Source: Gallionella sp.
Lineage (GTDB): Bacteria > Pseudomonadota > Gammaproteobacteria > Burkholderiales > Gallionellaceae
Reading direction: 5' to 3'
Assembly: GCA_028689145.1 (NCBI GenBank)
Contig: JAQTWT010000004.1
Coordinates: 132,323-196,322 of the forward strand
DNA length: 64,000 nt
Positions 49,875 to 59,744 of this stretch are shown here, piece by piece. Position 1 is the first letter of the stretch, and each line of letters begins with the position of its first letter. The notes under the pieces were generated by a model. The model was not told the origin of the DNA and did not search any database. It saw only the letters and a list, made by a program, of their open reading frames with translations. Position numbers and translations under genes: made by a program.

Positions 49875-52800
49875 ATGTCCCTTCGCACTCCATTGCTTAT
49901 TAACCGGTCAAATCCAGCACATATGGCGGGTCAGTATCGCACCTATGTGTTGCCTTGGCTGATTCTGGCCGCGTGTCTGACGATCACTTATCTATCCTGG
50001 AATACGGCACAGCATAACGCCACACAGGTGCTGCAAACCCGATTCGATCATCAGGTACACCGGATCGTTGACGATATAAATAAGCGCATGAAGACCTACG
50101 AGCAAGTGATGCGCGGGGTGGACGGTTTGTTTGCGCATGCCGATGTGGTAAGGCGTGACGAATTTAAAGGGTATGTCGCCAAGCTGCAGTTGAAGGAGAG
50201 TTACCCCGGCATTCAGAGTATCCATTTTGTGCAGCTGGTGTCGCAGGCGGACAAAGAGCGGCACATTGCTGCCGCCCTCCGGGACGGTTTACCCGCATAT
50301 CTGATCTGGCCGCTCGGAGAGCGGAAGATCTATGCACCCATTATCTACATTGAACCGCATGACGACAGCACTTTGCAGAGCTTCGGTTATGACATGTTCT
50401 CCGATCTGGAATATCCACAGATCGGGGATTCCAGTGTGGGATTACGCCGCGCCGCCATGGAACAGGCGCGCGATTCGGGAAAACCGTCCATTTCCGGCAG
50501 GATACGGTTGCCGTTCGAGACTGATCTGGACAAGCATGACGGATTTGTGATGTTTCTGCCGGTCTATCGGCACGGCGCTGTGCTCGATACCATCGCCAAA
50601 CGCCGCGCCAATATTATCGGCTGGATCAGTTCGGTGTTCCGCACCGGTGACCTGATGGGCGGCATTCTAGGTGAGGGTGCCAGTGAGTTTGATATCGGAA
50701 TCTACGATGGCGAGGAAGTGTCTGACAAGGGGGTGATGTATGATTCCACCCCGTTCGTCCAGCATCAACACCCGCGCTTCCGCAGCTTTCAGCACATCAG
50801 CATCGCCGGGCATCCCTGGACCATTAGCGTCCACTCGCTGCCTCAATTCGAGGCGCAAATCGACAGGGATAAACCCCGTCTTATCGCGGTGATCGGTGTC
50901 GCTGCAAGCTTTCTGTTTACACTGTTCATCTGGCTGCTGGTGACCGGTCGCGCGCGTGCTTTGCAGGTTTCGTTGCTGTTGAATCAGGAGCTGCATGAGC
51001 GACAACAGGCGGAACAGGCATTGCGCGCCAGCGAAGAACTATTCAGATCCGTTTTCGATCATTCCAAAGTGGGCATCACCCTGCTAGGCATGGATTACAA
51101 GTATGTAAAGGTCAACCGGGCATTCTGCGAAATGACCGGCTACCCCGAAATTGAATTGCTGAAGCATGATTTCCAGGAAATTACCCATCGCGACGATATC
51201 GAAACGAATCTGGAGTGGACTAACAAGCTGCATGCCGGCGAAATAGATTCTTTCAACATCGAGAAGCAATACATCCGCAAAGACGGCAGCATCTTGCACG
51301 GGGAGCTGACTGTTTCGGCAGTATGGGATGCGGACGATAAGCTGGTATTCATTATCGTCATCGTCCAGGATGTCACCGAACGTATCCAGTTTCAGAAAAA
51401 GCTGCTGATGCTTTCACGCGCCGTGGAAAATAGCCCGGCTACCGTGGTTATCACCGACCGGATCGGCACTATCGAGTACGTCAACAAGAAATTTACCTCG
51501 ATCACCGGGTATTCTTTTGAGGAGGCAGTCGGACAGAGTTCCAAGATGCTCAATGCCGGTAAGCAGAACAAGGAGTTTTATAAGGAGCTTTGGGCGACTA
51601 TTCTGTCCGGCAACGAATGGCAAGGCGAGATGTACAACAAGAAAAAAAATGGCGAGGTGTTCATCGAGCAAGTATTCATTTCTCCGGTGATGGACGAACA
51701 CGGGGCGATCGACAGCTTTGTGGCCGTCAAAGAAGACATCACCGACAAGAAAAAGACCGAAGAGACGATCTGGAAACAGGCTAATTTTGATACTTTGACC
51801 GGTTTGCCGAACCGCCGTATGTTCCGCGAACGGCTGGAACAGGAAATCAAGAAATCCAACCGTAACGGCCTGCCGATCGCGCTGATGTTTATTGATCTTG
51901 ATCACTTCAAGGAAATCAACGACACGCTGGGGCACGACATCGGCGATATTCTGCTGATTGAGGCATCGCGCCGTATCGGCGATTGCGTGCGCGCGACCGA
52001 TATTGTCGCCCGGATGGGCGGCGACGAATTTACCGTGCTGTTGGTGGATATTGACGATGTCAGCAGCGTTGAGCGGATTGCGCAAAACATTATCCATAAG
52101 CTTGCCGCATCTTTCCAGTTGAAAGATGAGATTGCATACGTATCTGCCAGCATCGGCATCACGTTGTACCCGAATGATGCGTCCGATATAGAAGGATTGT
52201 TTAAACATGCCGATCAGGCAATGTATGTCGCCAAAGAACAGGGTCGCAATCGCCACAGTTATTTCACCCATGCGCTGCAGGAGGCCGCGCAAACCCGGCT
52301 GCGTCTGGTGAATGATTTGCGCGGCGCGTTGGCTGCCGAACAGTTCGTAGTTTATTTCCAGCCCATTGTAGAGCTGGCCACGGGTGGTATCCACAAGGCG
52401 GAAGCTTTGATCCGCTGGGTGCATCCCGAGCGCGGCCTGGTCAGTCCTGCCAACTTTATCGGGCTGGCCGAGGAGACCGGGCTGATTCTGGGAATCGGCG
52501 ACTGGGTATTCCAGGAATCAACACGCTGGGCCAAGCGCTGGAGAGATTCGCACTGCCCTGATTTTCAGGTTAGCGTGAACAAGTCACCGATACAGTTTTA
52601 TAAGGATGGTGAAGAACATACCGCGTGGTTATCCCATATGAGGGAAATCGATCTGCCAGGCGAAGCGCTGGTGGTCGAAATTACCGAGGGGTTGTTGCTG
52701 GATTCCAATACCTCGATCAACGGCGCACTGCTCACGTTGCGCGATGCGGGTATTCAGGTTTCCATTGACGATTTCGGTACCGGATATTCATCGCTGTCCT

Positions 52801-53063
52801 ATCTCAAAAAATTCGACATCGATTATCTGAAAATTGACCAGTCGTTTGTGCGTCATCTGGCGGTAGGCCATAACGACATGGTGTTGTGCGAGGCGATCAT
52901 TGTGATGGCGCACAAACTCGGTATAAAAGTGATTGCCGAAGGTGTTGAAACAAAGGAACAGCGCGATATACTAGTCGCTGCAGGATGTGACTACGCGCAG
53001 GGATATTTGTATTCCAGACCGGTACCGGCGGACGAGTTTGAAGAGTTGCTGAAACAGGGTTAG
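49875..53063 (+). CDS. CHASE-PAS-PAS-GGDEF-EAL c-di-GMP signalling protein
   Basis: A ~1062-residue membrane protein. Helix ~22-41, a periplasmic CHASE sensor (~70-300, SYPGIQSIHFVQLVSQADKE), helix ~332-356, PAS1 (~385-500, SEELFRSVFDHSKVGITLLG), PAS2 (~511-630, VENSPATVVITDRIGTIEYV), GGDEF (~640-800, motif GGDEF intact near 716) and EAL (~815-1055, EALIRW near 843, DDFGTGYSSLSYL). Both catalytic motifs are intact, so it may both make and degrade c-di-GMP. The GTG/ATG at 49872/49875 or a Met at 49923 may be the start. The two PilZ proteins in this window are potential receivers. Confidence 0.88.
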   Translation: MSLRTPLLINRSNPAHMAGQYRTYVLPWLILAACLTITYLSWNTAQHNATQVLQTRFDHQVHRIVDDINKRMKTYEQVMRGVDGLFAHADVVRRDEFKGYVAKLQLKESYPGIQSIHFVQLVSQADKERHIAAALRDGLPAYLIWPLGERKIYAPIIYIEPHDDSTLQSFGYDMFSDLEYPQIGDSSVGLRRAAMEQARDSGKPSISGRIRLPFETDLDKHDGFVMFLPVYRHGAVLDTIAKRRANIIGWISSVFRTGDLMGGILGEGASEFDIGIYDGEEVSDKGVMYDSTPFVQHQHPRFRSFQHISIAGHPWTISVHSLPQFEAQIDRDKPRLIAVIGVAASFLFTLFIWLLVTGRARALQVSLLLNQELHERQQAEQALRASEELFRSVFDHSKVGITLLGMDYKYVKVNRAFCEMTGYPEIELLKHDFQEITHRDDIETNLEWTNKLHAGEIDSFNIEKQYIRKDGSILHGELTVSAVWDADDKLVFIIVIVQDVTERIQFQKKLLMLSRAVENSPATVVITDRIGTIEYVNKKFTSITGYSFEEAVGQSSKMLNAGKQNKEFYKELWATILSGNEWQGEMYNKKKNGEVFIEQVFISPVMDEHGAIDSFVAVKEDITDKKKTEETIWKQANFDTLTGLPNRRMFRERLEQEIKKSNRNGLPIALMFIDLDHFKEINDTLGHDIGDILLIEASRRIGDCVRATDIVARMGGDEFTVLLVDIDDVSSVERIAQNIIHKLAASFQLKDEIAYVSASIGITLYPNDASDIEGLFKHADQAMYVAKEQGRNRHSYFTHALQEAAQTRLRLVNDLRGALAAEQFVVYFQPIVELATGGIHKAEALIRWVHPERGLVSPANFIGLAEETGLILGIGDWVFQESTRWAKRWRDSHCPDFQVSVNKSPIQFYKDGEEHTAWLSHMREIDLPGEALVVEITEGLLLDSNTSINGALLTLRDAGIQVSIDDFGTGYSSLSYLKKFDIDYLKIDQSFVRHLAVGHNDMVLCEAIIVMAHKLGIKVIAEGVETKEQRDILVAAGCDYAQGYLYSRPVPADEFEELLKQG

Positions 53064-53173
53064 CAGGTATGAAAGAATGGTTCCCGGAATAGATCGGGTG
53101 CTTGAATTTTAGAGCATCAGGAGTTACAGTACATTTTCTCGATCAACATCATTTGAAACCAAAGGAATGCATT

Positions 53174-54109
53174 ATGGAAAACAATAAAAAATTGCGTTTG
53201 GTAACTCGTAGCGATTTCGACGGCTTGGTTTGTGCTGTGTTGCTAAAACACCTCGATATGATCGACGAGATCAAATTTGTTCATCCCAAGGATATGCAGG
53301 ACGGCAAGATAGAGATCGGTCCGCGGGATATCACCACCAATCTGCCCTACGTTGCAGGTGCGTATCTGGTGCTCGACCACCATGCTTCCGAAACTATCCG
53401 CAATACCGGCGATCGCGCCAATCATATTATTCATCCCGATGCGCCTTCAGCCGCGCGCGTAGTATTCGAGCATTTCGGCGGGCACAAGGCGTTTCCGGCC
53501 GAATGGGATGACATGATGGCCGCGGTAGACAAGGCTGATGCCGCACAGTTCTCGCGCGATGAAATTCTGCATCCCACCGGATGGGTGTTGCTCAATTACC
53601 TGATGGATTCACGCACAGGTCTGGGGCGGTTCCGCGATTTCCGTATTTCCAATTACGATCTGATGATGGAGTTGATCGATTATTGCCGGAAACACAGCAT
53701 CGAGCAGATCATGCAGCTGCCGGATGTGAAGGAGCGCTCGGAGCTGTATTTCGAGCATGAGGAAAACTTCAAAAAACAGCTGAAATCCTGCTCGACGGTG
53801 CACAAAAATCTGGTGGTGCTTGACCTGCGCAACGAATCGACTATTTACGCCGGCAACCGCTTCATGATTTATGCGCTCTTTCCTGAAACCAATATTTCTA
53901 TCCATGTACTGTGGGGCGTGAAACAACAGAATACGGTATTTGCCACCGGCAAATCCATCCTCAACCGCACTTCAAAAACCAATATCGGCGAATTGATGCT
54001 GCAATACGGCGGTGGCGGACACGAGAATGCAGGCACATGCCAGATAGAGAAAGAGCAGGCGGAAGCCGTACTGCAGAAGTTGATCGCCAAAATTAACGCG
54101 GACGGCTAA
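53174..54109 (+). CDS. DHH-family phosphoesterase
   Basis: A 311-residue protein with DHH/DHHA1 motifs: RSDFDGLVCAVLL, LVLDHHASE (DHH) and YGGGGHENAGTCQI (GGGH of DHHA1). Related enzymes are nanoRNases/pAp phosphatases, RecJ-like nucleases or exopolyphosphatases; this one could remove linear pGpG-type dinucleotides, but that is speculation. ATG 53174 is preceded by AAAGGAATGC. It is convergent with the PilZ gene. Confidence 0.82.
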   Translation: MENNKKLRLVTRSDFDGLVCAVLLKHLDMIDEIKFVHPKDMQDGKIEIGPRDITTNLPYVAGAYLVLDHHASETIRNTGDRANHIIHPDAPSAARVVFEHFGGHKAFPAEWDDMMAAVDKADAAQFSRDEILHPTGWVLLNYLMDSRTGLGRFRDFRISNYDLMMELIDYCRKHSIEQIMQLPDVKERSELYFEHEENFKKQLKSCSTVHKNLVVLDLRNESTIYAGNRFMIYALFPETNISIHVLWGVKQQNTVFATGKSILNRTSKTNIGELMLQYGGGGHENAGTCQIEKEQAEAVLQKLIAKINADG

Positions 54110-54167
54110 TTAACCCGGAAATGCGGAGTCTGTATTGCGGCAATCCCGGATTGAACGGGGCGTTCCG

Positions 54168-54623
54168 TTACGGACTCTTTACATGGTGGCTGGTCAAACG
54201 CTCTTCCATATAGGCGCGGTCAGCTTCCCGGGCAAACGTGACAAATGTGATGCCGACCCTGAAACACTGATTATTCGAATCATGGATCGCATAGCATGTC
54301 CTGCTATGAACGATCACTGTCTTCGACTCGCTGGATCTGCTCAAAGGCGGGATGTGAATGTGCAGGGTTACGCTGGTGCCGGGTTTCAGGTTGCGACCAT
54401 TCAGGATTGCCGCCCCGTGCATGGAAATATCCTTGATTCTTCCGTCATGCAAATACTGATCCCCGACGCTAACAGCAATTCGCCACGAGGCCTTGTAACG
54501 AATTTCGTTGCGGTGCTCTTTGGTGCCTGCCGGCGGTAACGATTCGATTACCAATACCTCGTCCGCCACACCGGACGGGCCGCTGTTTAATATTCCAAAC
54601 GGATCGTCGTCAGTACTGATCAT
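54168..54623 (-). CDS. PilZ-domain protein
   Basis: A 151-residue protein with one PilZ domain: EIRYKASWRIAVSV (Arg-rich entry), DGRIKDISMHGAAI (D-x-S-x-x-G) and CFRVGITFV. A short N-terminal polar region precedes it. It should bind c-di-GMP. ATG 54623 has AGGAAC upstream; an open extension to 54719 is less likely. It follows nrdJ on the same strand with 96 bases between. Confidence 0.85.
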   Translation of the reverse strand: MISTDDDPFGILNSGPSGVADEVLVIESLPPAGTKEHRNEIRYKASWRIAVSVGDQYLHDGRIKDISMHGAAILNGRNLKPGTSVTLHIHIPPLSRSSESKTVIVHSRTCYAIHDSNNQCFRVGITFVTFAREADRAYMEERLTSHHVKSP

Positions 54624-54719
54624 TGTGCTGTTCCTGAAGCTATATCCAATACCGGACGAAGTTCGCGCCCGGGTGGAGTTGGCAGCTACTGCAAATAGTG
54701 GCCGGAGCTGTCCATGCAA

Positions 54720-57542
54720 TCAACCGCACGCGCCGATCGTTCCGCAACTGGTGCAGAATTCGCAGCCGTCCTTTTTGATCAGCGTGGCGTTGCCGCACTC
54801 CTTGCACACCTTGCCGGTCATTGGTTTTATTCCGGATGTTTTGTTTTGCGTGGTGGGGACTTCCAGCACGCCCATTTGCTGTACCGGGTAACCGTGCTCG
54901 TCGAGGATGCCGAGCATGGAATAGCGGTGAATGATCAGCTTGGCGACATAGGAAACCGTTGACGGATAGCTTTCCATTTTCTCACCGCCCGGCACGCGCG
55001 CCATGAAATCGCCCAGCGGTTCACCGAAATTGAGCAGCTTGCGCAGCTTCATCCCGATCCAGGCAGGGTCGATGACGCGCATATCCAGGCTCAATACCTT
55101 GCACAGGCCGTCGAGGGCGCGCGGATAAACGCCGGACAACCACATCGAGTAGGGGCGGCGTTGCCCGTCCGGCAGCACCAGTTCCTTCAAGCCCACCACA
55201 AAGTCATCGCCGGTACCGCCATTGGAAATATCCACCGTCCAGCTCATCGTGCCGTCGGTGCCGGTTTTCGGTTCCTTCTTGGCGAACAAGGCATCCATCA
55301 TCGGGGTGGTGACACCTTCGCTGACATCCAGCGCGCCCAAATCCTCGATACGGAATTTCAACAGGTGCGCAAATGCAGCCACCAAACTGGGCATGCGCCG
55401 CTCTTCGCCGTTGGGCGGCATCGGCATGTCGAAGGCGTCATCGCCGGCGGTTTTCATCAGCATTTCCAGTTTCATGCGCAACCACACCGGATCGCGCGCG
55501 CGCATGTCCATCGACAGCGATTTTGCCAGCGCACCGAGACCGCGCGGCTGCTCACCGCCGTTTACCCAGACTTCGAACGGATGGTTCTGGCCATTTTTGG
55601 TATGGGAAACGAAAATCACGAAACTGCCGAGCGGATGTTCCACCACTTGGGAAACCCAGCCTTCGCTGCCGCCCGGTAGCGAAGGGCGGCCCGGCCAGCG
55701 CAACGACGCAAGCGACGGTTTCGGCGCGGCTTCCAGCACGATGCGGCGATCCTGGTCAAACATCAGATCCTGCGGCTGTTCTTCGGTCTTGGCCGGGGTG
55801 ACGGACAGCACCGAACCCAGCACGCTGTTGGGGCGATAGGTTGCCAGTCCCTTCAGGCCGGCCTTCCAAGCCTCGGTATAGAGTTCCTTGAAGTCCTCGT
55901 AAGGGTAGTCGGCCGGTACATTGACGGTTTTGCTGATCGCCGTGTCGATAAATGGCGCGACTGCCGCCACCATGTGCATGTGGTCGTTTGCCGAAATTTC
56001 CAGCGCGGTCACGAACGCAGCAGGCAGGTTGTCCACATCGCCGCCCGCTTTACGGTACATGCGCCAAGCATGGTCTTCCACCTGATAATCCTTGGTGGAG
56101 CCGTCCATCATGCGTTTTTTGCGGGTATAGAACCAGGAGAACGGCGGCTCGATGCCGTTGGAGGCATTGTCGGCGAACGCCAGCGAGATGGTGCCGGTGG
56201 GTGCAATCGACAGCAGATGGCTGTTGCGGATGCCATGCTTGCGGATCTTGTCCTTGATTTTTTCCGGCAGACGCGAGGCGAAGCGCGGCGCGGCAAGGTG
56301 TTGTTCTGCATCCAGCAGAGGGAAGGGCCCGCGTTCGATGGCCAGATCCACCGAAGCGAGGTAGGCCTCGTCGCGCATGACGCGGGTCAGCTCGGCAGCG
56401 AAAGCGCGAGCTTTGTCGGTGTTGTAGGGCAGCCCCAGCATTACCAGCGCGTCGCCCAGCCCGGTGTAGCCCAGCCCGACGCGGCGTTTGTTCTGCGCTT
56501 CCTGCTGTTGTTCCGGCAGCGGCCATGCGGTGACATCCAGCACGTTATCCAGCATGCGCACACCGACATGCACCAGTTGCTTGAACTTGGCATGGTTAAA
56601 GGCGGCCTGTGCAGTGAAGGGATTGTCCACCATCAGGGTCAGGTTGATCGAACTCAGACAGCAGCAGCCGTAAGACGGCAACGGTTGCTCGGCACAGGGG
56701 TTGGTCGCTTCGATCACTTCGATATAACTGAGATTGTTGTCGCGGTTCATCAGGTCGATGAACAGGACACCCGGCTCGGCATGGTCGTAGGTGCTTTCCA
56801 TGATCTGCCGCCACAGCTCGGAAGCCGGCACTTTGCGGTACACCCACAGGCCGTCGGCGCGTTTTGCCGCACCTTGCTCCTTGAGCGCGGCGGACGGCTC
56901 CGCAGCATGAACCAACTCGAAGTCTTCGTTGTTCTCAACCGCGTGCATCAGCGCATCCGTGACACCGACTGAAATATTGAAATTGCGCAGGTCACCCTGA
57001 TCCTTGGCATGGATGAATTTTTCGATATCGGGATGGTCGCAGCGCAGCACGCCCATTTGTGCGCCGCGCCGTGCGCCGGCGGATTCGACCGTTTCGCAGG
57101 AGCGGTCGAATACGCGCATGTAGGAAATCGGCCCGCTGGCGCGGGAATTGGTGCCTTTGACCATTGCGCCTTCGGGGCGGATGGTCGAGAAGTCATAGCC
57201 GACGCCGCCGCCGCGCCGCATGGTTTCCGCGGCCTGTTGCAAAGCATCGTAAATACCCGGTTTGCCGTTGCTGATGCCGGAGATTGAGTCACCTACCGGT
57301 TGCACGAAACAGTTGATCAGGGTTGCCTGTATCTTTAATCCGGCTGCCGAATTGATGCGTCCGGCCGGTACTAGACCGTTTTGCTGTGCCAGGAAGAATG
57401 CTTCTTCCCATTTGGCGCGCTGGTCGGGTTTTTCGGTTTGTGCCAGCCCGCGCGCCACGCGGCGGCGTACATCCTCAATGGAGGTCTCGCCGGGTTCCGC
57501 GTATTTTTCCAGCAATACTTCGGTGCTGATTTCTTGCGTCAT
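54720..57542 (-). CDS. nrdJ: Adenosylcobalamin-dependent (class II) ribonucleoside-diphosphate reductase
   Basis: A 940-residue class II reductase producing deoxyribonucleotides with coenzyme B12, independent of oxygen. Features: [35 protein letters not shown], active-site [39 protein letters not shown] and [20 protein letters not shown]. The C-terminus holds a zinc-finger-like [20 protein letters not shown] + CG that carries shuttle cysteines. Two repeated ~110-residue TSCPD-like segments ([40 protein letters not shown]) precede it. ATG 57542 has GGGAG 9 bases upstream. No cobalamin riboswitch was recognised. Confidence 0.94.
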   Translation of the reverse strand: MTQEISTEVLLEKYAEPGETSIEDVRRRVARGLAQTEKPDQRAKWEEAFFLAQQNGLVPAGRINSAAGLKIQATLINCFVQPVGDSISGISNGKPGIYDALQQAAETMRRGGGVGYDFSTIRPEGAMVKGTNSRASGPISYMRVFDRSCETVESAGARRGAQMGVLRCDHPDIEKFIHAKDQGDLRNFNISVGVTDALMHAVENNEDFELVHAAEPSAALKEQGAAKRADGLWVYRKVPASELWRQIMESTYDHAEPGVLFIDLMNRDNNLSYIEVIEATNPCAEQPLPSYGCCCLSSINLTLMVDNPFTAQAAFNHAKFKQLVHVGVRMLDNVLDVTAWPLPEQQQEAQNKRRVGLGYTGLGDALVMLGLPYNTDKARAFAAELTRVMRDEAYLASVDLAIERGPFPLLDAEQHLAAPRFASRLPEKIKDKIRKHGIRNSHLLSIAPTGTISLAFADNASNGIEPPFSWFYTRKKRMMDGSTKDYQVEDHAWRMYRKAGGDVDNLPAAFVTALEISANDHMHMVAAVAPFIDTAISKTVNVPADYPYEDFKELYTEAWKAGLKGLATYRPNSVLGSVLSVTPAKTEEQPQDLMFDQDRRIVLEAAPKPSLASLRWPGRPSLPGGSEGWVSQVVEHPLGSFVIFVSHTKNGQNHPFEVWVNGGEQPRGLGALAKSLSMDMRARDPVWLRMKLEMLMKTAGDDAFDMPMPPNGEERRMPSLVAAFAHLLKFRIEDLGALDVSEGVTTPMMDALFAKKEPKTGTDGTMSWTVDISNGGTGDDFVVGLKELVLPDGQRRPYSMWLSGVYPRALDGLCKVLSLDMRVIDPAWIGMKLRKLLNFGEPLGDFMARVPGGEKMESYPSTVSYVAKLIIHRYSMLGILDEHGYPVQQMGVLEVPTTQNKTSGIKPMTGKVCKECGNATLIKKDGCEFCTSCGTIGACG

Positions 57543-57887
57543 TATAAATTGCTCCCTGAAAACTTTTATTAAAATAATCAATTGCTTGCTAACTAGCATC
57601 AATGCAATTTGCTTGAGGGCAAAGCAGGAAAGAACCGCTATCTTCTCAATTGATATTATCTGCTGGATTACCATCCTCATTGCGATAAAAGAGGCAATAT
57701 TGTTTCTATTTTCAATGTTGACATGCCGTCTAATAAGTGAGCCATAAATCTGCGTGGCGCGAATGTATACTGGAACTCTTGCGGTAATTTTGATGTGCAG
57801 TCGCCGCTTTGGTTGTTCACATGACCGACTGCTTGATTGAGATGGCTATTTACGCTTTAATGCGCGACTTTTAATCGGGAGTACAGT
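57543..57887. other. 345-bp divergent promoter region between nrdJ and yqhA
   Basis: AT-rich and non-coding. TTGACA at 57718-57723 and TATACT near 57766 are promoter-like elements but not a well-spaced pair. No B12 riboswitch or NrdR box was identified by eye. Confidence 0.5.
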
Positions 57888-58466
57888 ATGAATTTATTTG
57901 AAAAATTGTTTGAGGGCGCGTTGTGGAACAGTCGCTTTGTTATTCTGTTCGCTGTGTTAGGCAGCCTGCTGGCGGGGTTCACGATTTTTTACATGGCTAC
58001 AGTGGATGTGGTTTATTTGTTTAACCACGCGTTGCACTATGCGGATGCTGAATTGACTGCAGAAGCGCGCAAAGCGCTGCATGACAGCACGGTGACGCAT
58101 ATTGTGGAGGTGGTGGACGGATATTTGCTGGCCACGGTGATGCTGATTTTTTCGCTGGGCTTGTACGAGTTGTTCATCAGCGATATTGACCAGGCACATG
58201 GCAGCAAGGCATCCAGCAAGATATTAGTGATCAGTAATCTTGATGACCTGAAATCGCGTCTGGCCAAGGTGATTCTGATGATTCTGATCGTTACCCTGTT
58301 TGAGGAAGCGCTCAACATGGAATTGACCTCGCCGCTCGATCTGGTCTATCTCGGCGCAAGTATTTCGCTGGTTGCCCTGGCACTGTATCTGAGCCATGCC
58401 GCAGAGCACGGTTTAAGTACTAACGATGAATCCGCGGAAGATACTCCAGAAAAGCACGGACATTAG
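57888..58466 (+). CDS. yqhA: YqhA-family (UPF0114) membrane protein
   Basis: A 192-residue protein with four membrane helices (WNSRFVILFAVLGSLLAGFT; HIVEVVDGYLLATVMLIFSL; AKVILMILIVTLFEEALNME; LVYLGASISLVALALYLSHA), the conserved IFSLGLYELFISDID and NLDDLKSRLAKVI segments of UPF0114. Function unknown. GGGAG precedes the ATG. The TlpA-like gene follows 5 bases after its stop. Confidence 0.9.
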   Translation: MNLFEKLFEGALWNSRFVILFAVLGSLLAGFTIFYMATVDVVYLFNHALHYADAELTAEARKALHDSTVTHIVEVVDGYLLATVMLIFSLGLYELFISDIDQAHGSKASSKILVISNLDDLKSRLAKVILMILIVTLFEEALNMELTSPLDLVYLGASISLVALALYLSHAAEHGLSTNDESAEDTPEKHGH

Positions 58467-58471
58467 GAAAT

Positions 58472-58942
58472 ATGGGAATAATAAAAAAACTGGTATGCGG
58501 TCTGTTTTTACTTGTCTTGTCATTGTCTGTCTATGCGACAGATTTTTCACTGGAAGATATGCGAGGCGAGACACACCGTCTGGAAGATTACCGCGGCAAG
58601 TGGGTGCTGGTGAATTTCTGGGCAACCTGGTGTCCGCCCTGTCTGAACGAGATTCCAGAATTGAGCAGCCTGCATAACACGCACAAGGATAAGGACTTGG
58701 TGGTGATCGGTATCGCCATAGACTCGGGATCCAGCGGCAAAGTGGCCGATTTTGCCAAGGCGCATGGCATCAGTTATCCCGTGGTAATGGGTAATCGAAA
58801 AATTACCCGGCAGATCGGCGAGCTGGATGTATTGCCGACCAGTTATCTGTATGCGCCTAACGGCAAGCAAGTAAGCTATCAAGCTGGAGAAGTGACGCGC
58901 GAGAGCGTCGAGACCTACATCCGGAACAAGAAATTTAACTGA
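58472..58942 (+). CDS. TlpA/ResA-like periplasmic thioredoxin
   Basis: A 156-residue protein with a signal peptide (to ~22, LSLSVYA/TD) and a TlpA-type fold: WVLVNFWATWCPPCLNEIPE (catalytic CPPC), GIAIDSGSSGKVADFAKAHG and the cis-Pro region LDVLPTSYLYAPNG. A periplasmic thiol reductant, possibly fed by the DsbD-like fusion encoded at 18-19 kb. AGGAAAT precedes ATG 58472; co-transcribed with yqhA. Confidence 0.9.
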   Translation: MGIIKKLVCGLFLLVLSLSVYATDFSLEDMRGETHRLEDYRGKWVLVNFWATWCPPCLNEIPELSSLHNTHKDKDLVVIGIAIDSGSSGKVADFAKAHGISYPVVMGNRKITRQIGELDVLPTSYLYAPNGKQVSYQAGEVTRESVETYIRNKKFN

Positions 58943-58976
58943 ACAAGCAACGCCAAGACAGTTACTGGGCGAACGG

Positions 58977-59744
58977 TTATAACAGGGGAGTCATCGAACG
59001 GTTGTCGCTGCTGGCGGTATGTTGCGGTACCAGCCAATTTTTGTGCCATGCCGCGCGCACCATATTAGGATATTCGGGGCGACCAAGGCTGCCGTTGTAG
59101 CGCCCCAGCGCACGGTACAGGTCGCCGTGTTCTATATCCAGATAGTGGCGCAGAATGGTACAACCGTAGCGCAGGTTGACGCGCAGGTGGAACAGATTTT
59201 GTTCGGATGCGCCGATCTCTTTTACCCAGAACGGCATCACCTGCATGTAACCGCGCGCGCCCACGCTGGATACGGCATATTTTTTGAAGCCGCTCTCCAC
59301 TTCGATCAAACCCAGCACCAATTGCGGGTCAAGCCCGGCACGGTTCGCTTCGTAGTGCACGGTACTCAGAAAGTCGATACGGTATTCGGCATCCGGAATG
59401 CGTTTTTGCAGGCGCCGCGACATTTCATTCAGCCACATATTCGCTTCATCCCGCGTATTGAACACCAGCTTGGGGGCGGCCTGATCCGAAACGCTGTGCT
59501 GTAACACCGCGCGGACACTGGCGGAGAGCGGCGTATAGACCTGCCCTCCGGCATGAGCCGCAGAGGCGAATAGCAAAAGTGCGGCAAGGATCGAGGATCG
59601 AGGATCGATAACCAGCGACTTGGCTTGCGTTTTTTTCCAGCCTAGTCGAATGGCTAGTAGTTCTATCAGGATCGAGTGAAAAACGGAGCAGAGGTGTATC
59701 CTCGCTCCTCGCTGCTCGTTCTTCGATCCTATCTTCTCATTCAT
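58977..59744 (-). CDS. Lytic transglycosylase (SLT domain) with repeat-derived N-terminus
   Basis: A 255-residue protein. The C-terminal SLT domain shows [20 protein letters not shown] with catalytic Glu in [28 protein letters not shown] and [17 protein letters not shown]. It cleaves peptidoglycan glycan strands. Residues 1-4 start at an ATG overlapping the proS stop (ATGA), but residues ~5-53 are encoded by AGGATCG-type repeats (59587-59731), and a signal-like helix ([14 protein letters not shown]) only begins at ~51. The repeat appears to have separated the original start codon from the signal peptide. Export and the true start need testing. Confidence 0.8.
   Translation of the reverse strand: MNEKIGSKNEQRGARIHLCSVFHSILIELLAIRLGWKKTQAKSLVIDPRSSILAALLLFASAAHAGGQVYTPLSASVRAVLQHSVSDQAAPKLVFNTRDEANMWLNEMSRRLQKRIPDAEYRIDFLSTVHYEANRAGLDPQLVLGLIEVESGFKKYAVSSVGARGYMQVMPFWVKEIGASEQNLFHLRVNLRYGCTILRHYLDIEHGDLYRALGRYNGSLGRPEYPNMVRAAWHKNWLVPQHTASSDNRSMTPLL
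59587..59731. repeat. AGGATCGAGGATCG repeat inserted in the transglycosylase 5' end
   Basis: AGGATCGAGGATCGAGGATC at 59587 and inverted units (TCCTCGCTCCTCGCTGCTCG) at ~59699-59731, with a middle AGGATCGAG unit near 59668. Same family as 10274-10313, 12316-12390 and 44941-45017. The frame stays open across 145 bp. Confidence 0.75.

Noticed and set aside
51414..52424. Minus-strand open frame of 336 codons opposite the GGDEF region
   Set aside because: Antisense shadow of a clear GGDEF/EAL gene; no protein family recognised.
55974..56972. Plus-strand open frame of 332 codons opposite nrdJ
   Set aside because: nrdJ is unmistakable on the other strand; the frame has no ribosome site and no domain.
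57543..57887. Possible cobalamin riboswitch upstream of nrdJ
   Set aside because: Expected because the enzyme uses B12, but no recognisable B12-box or matching helices were found by eye.
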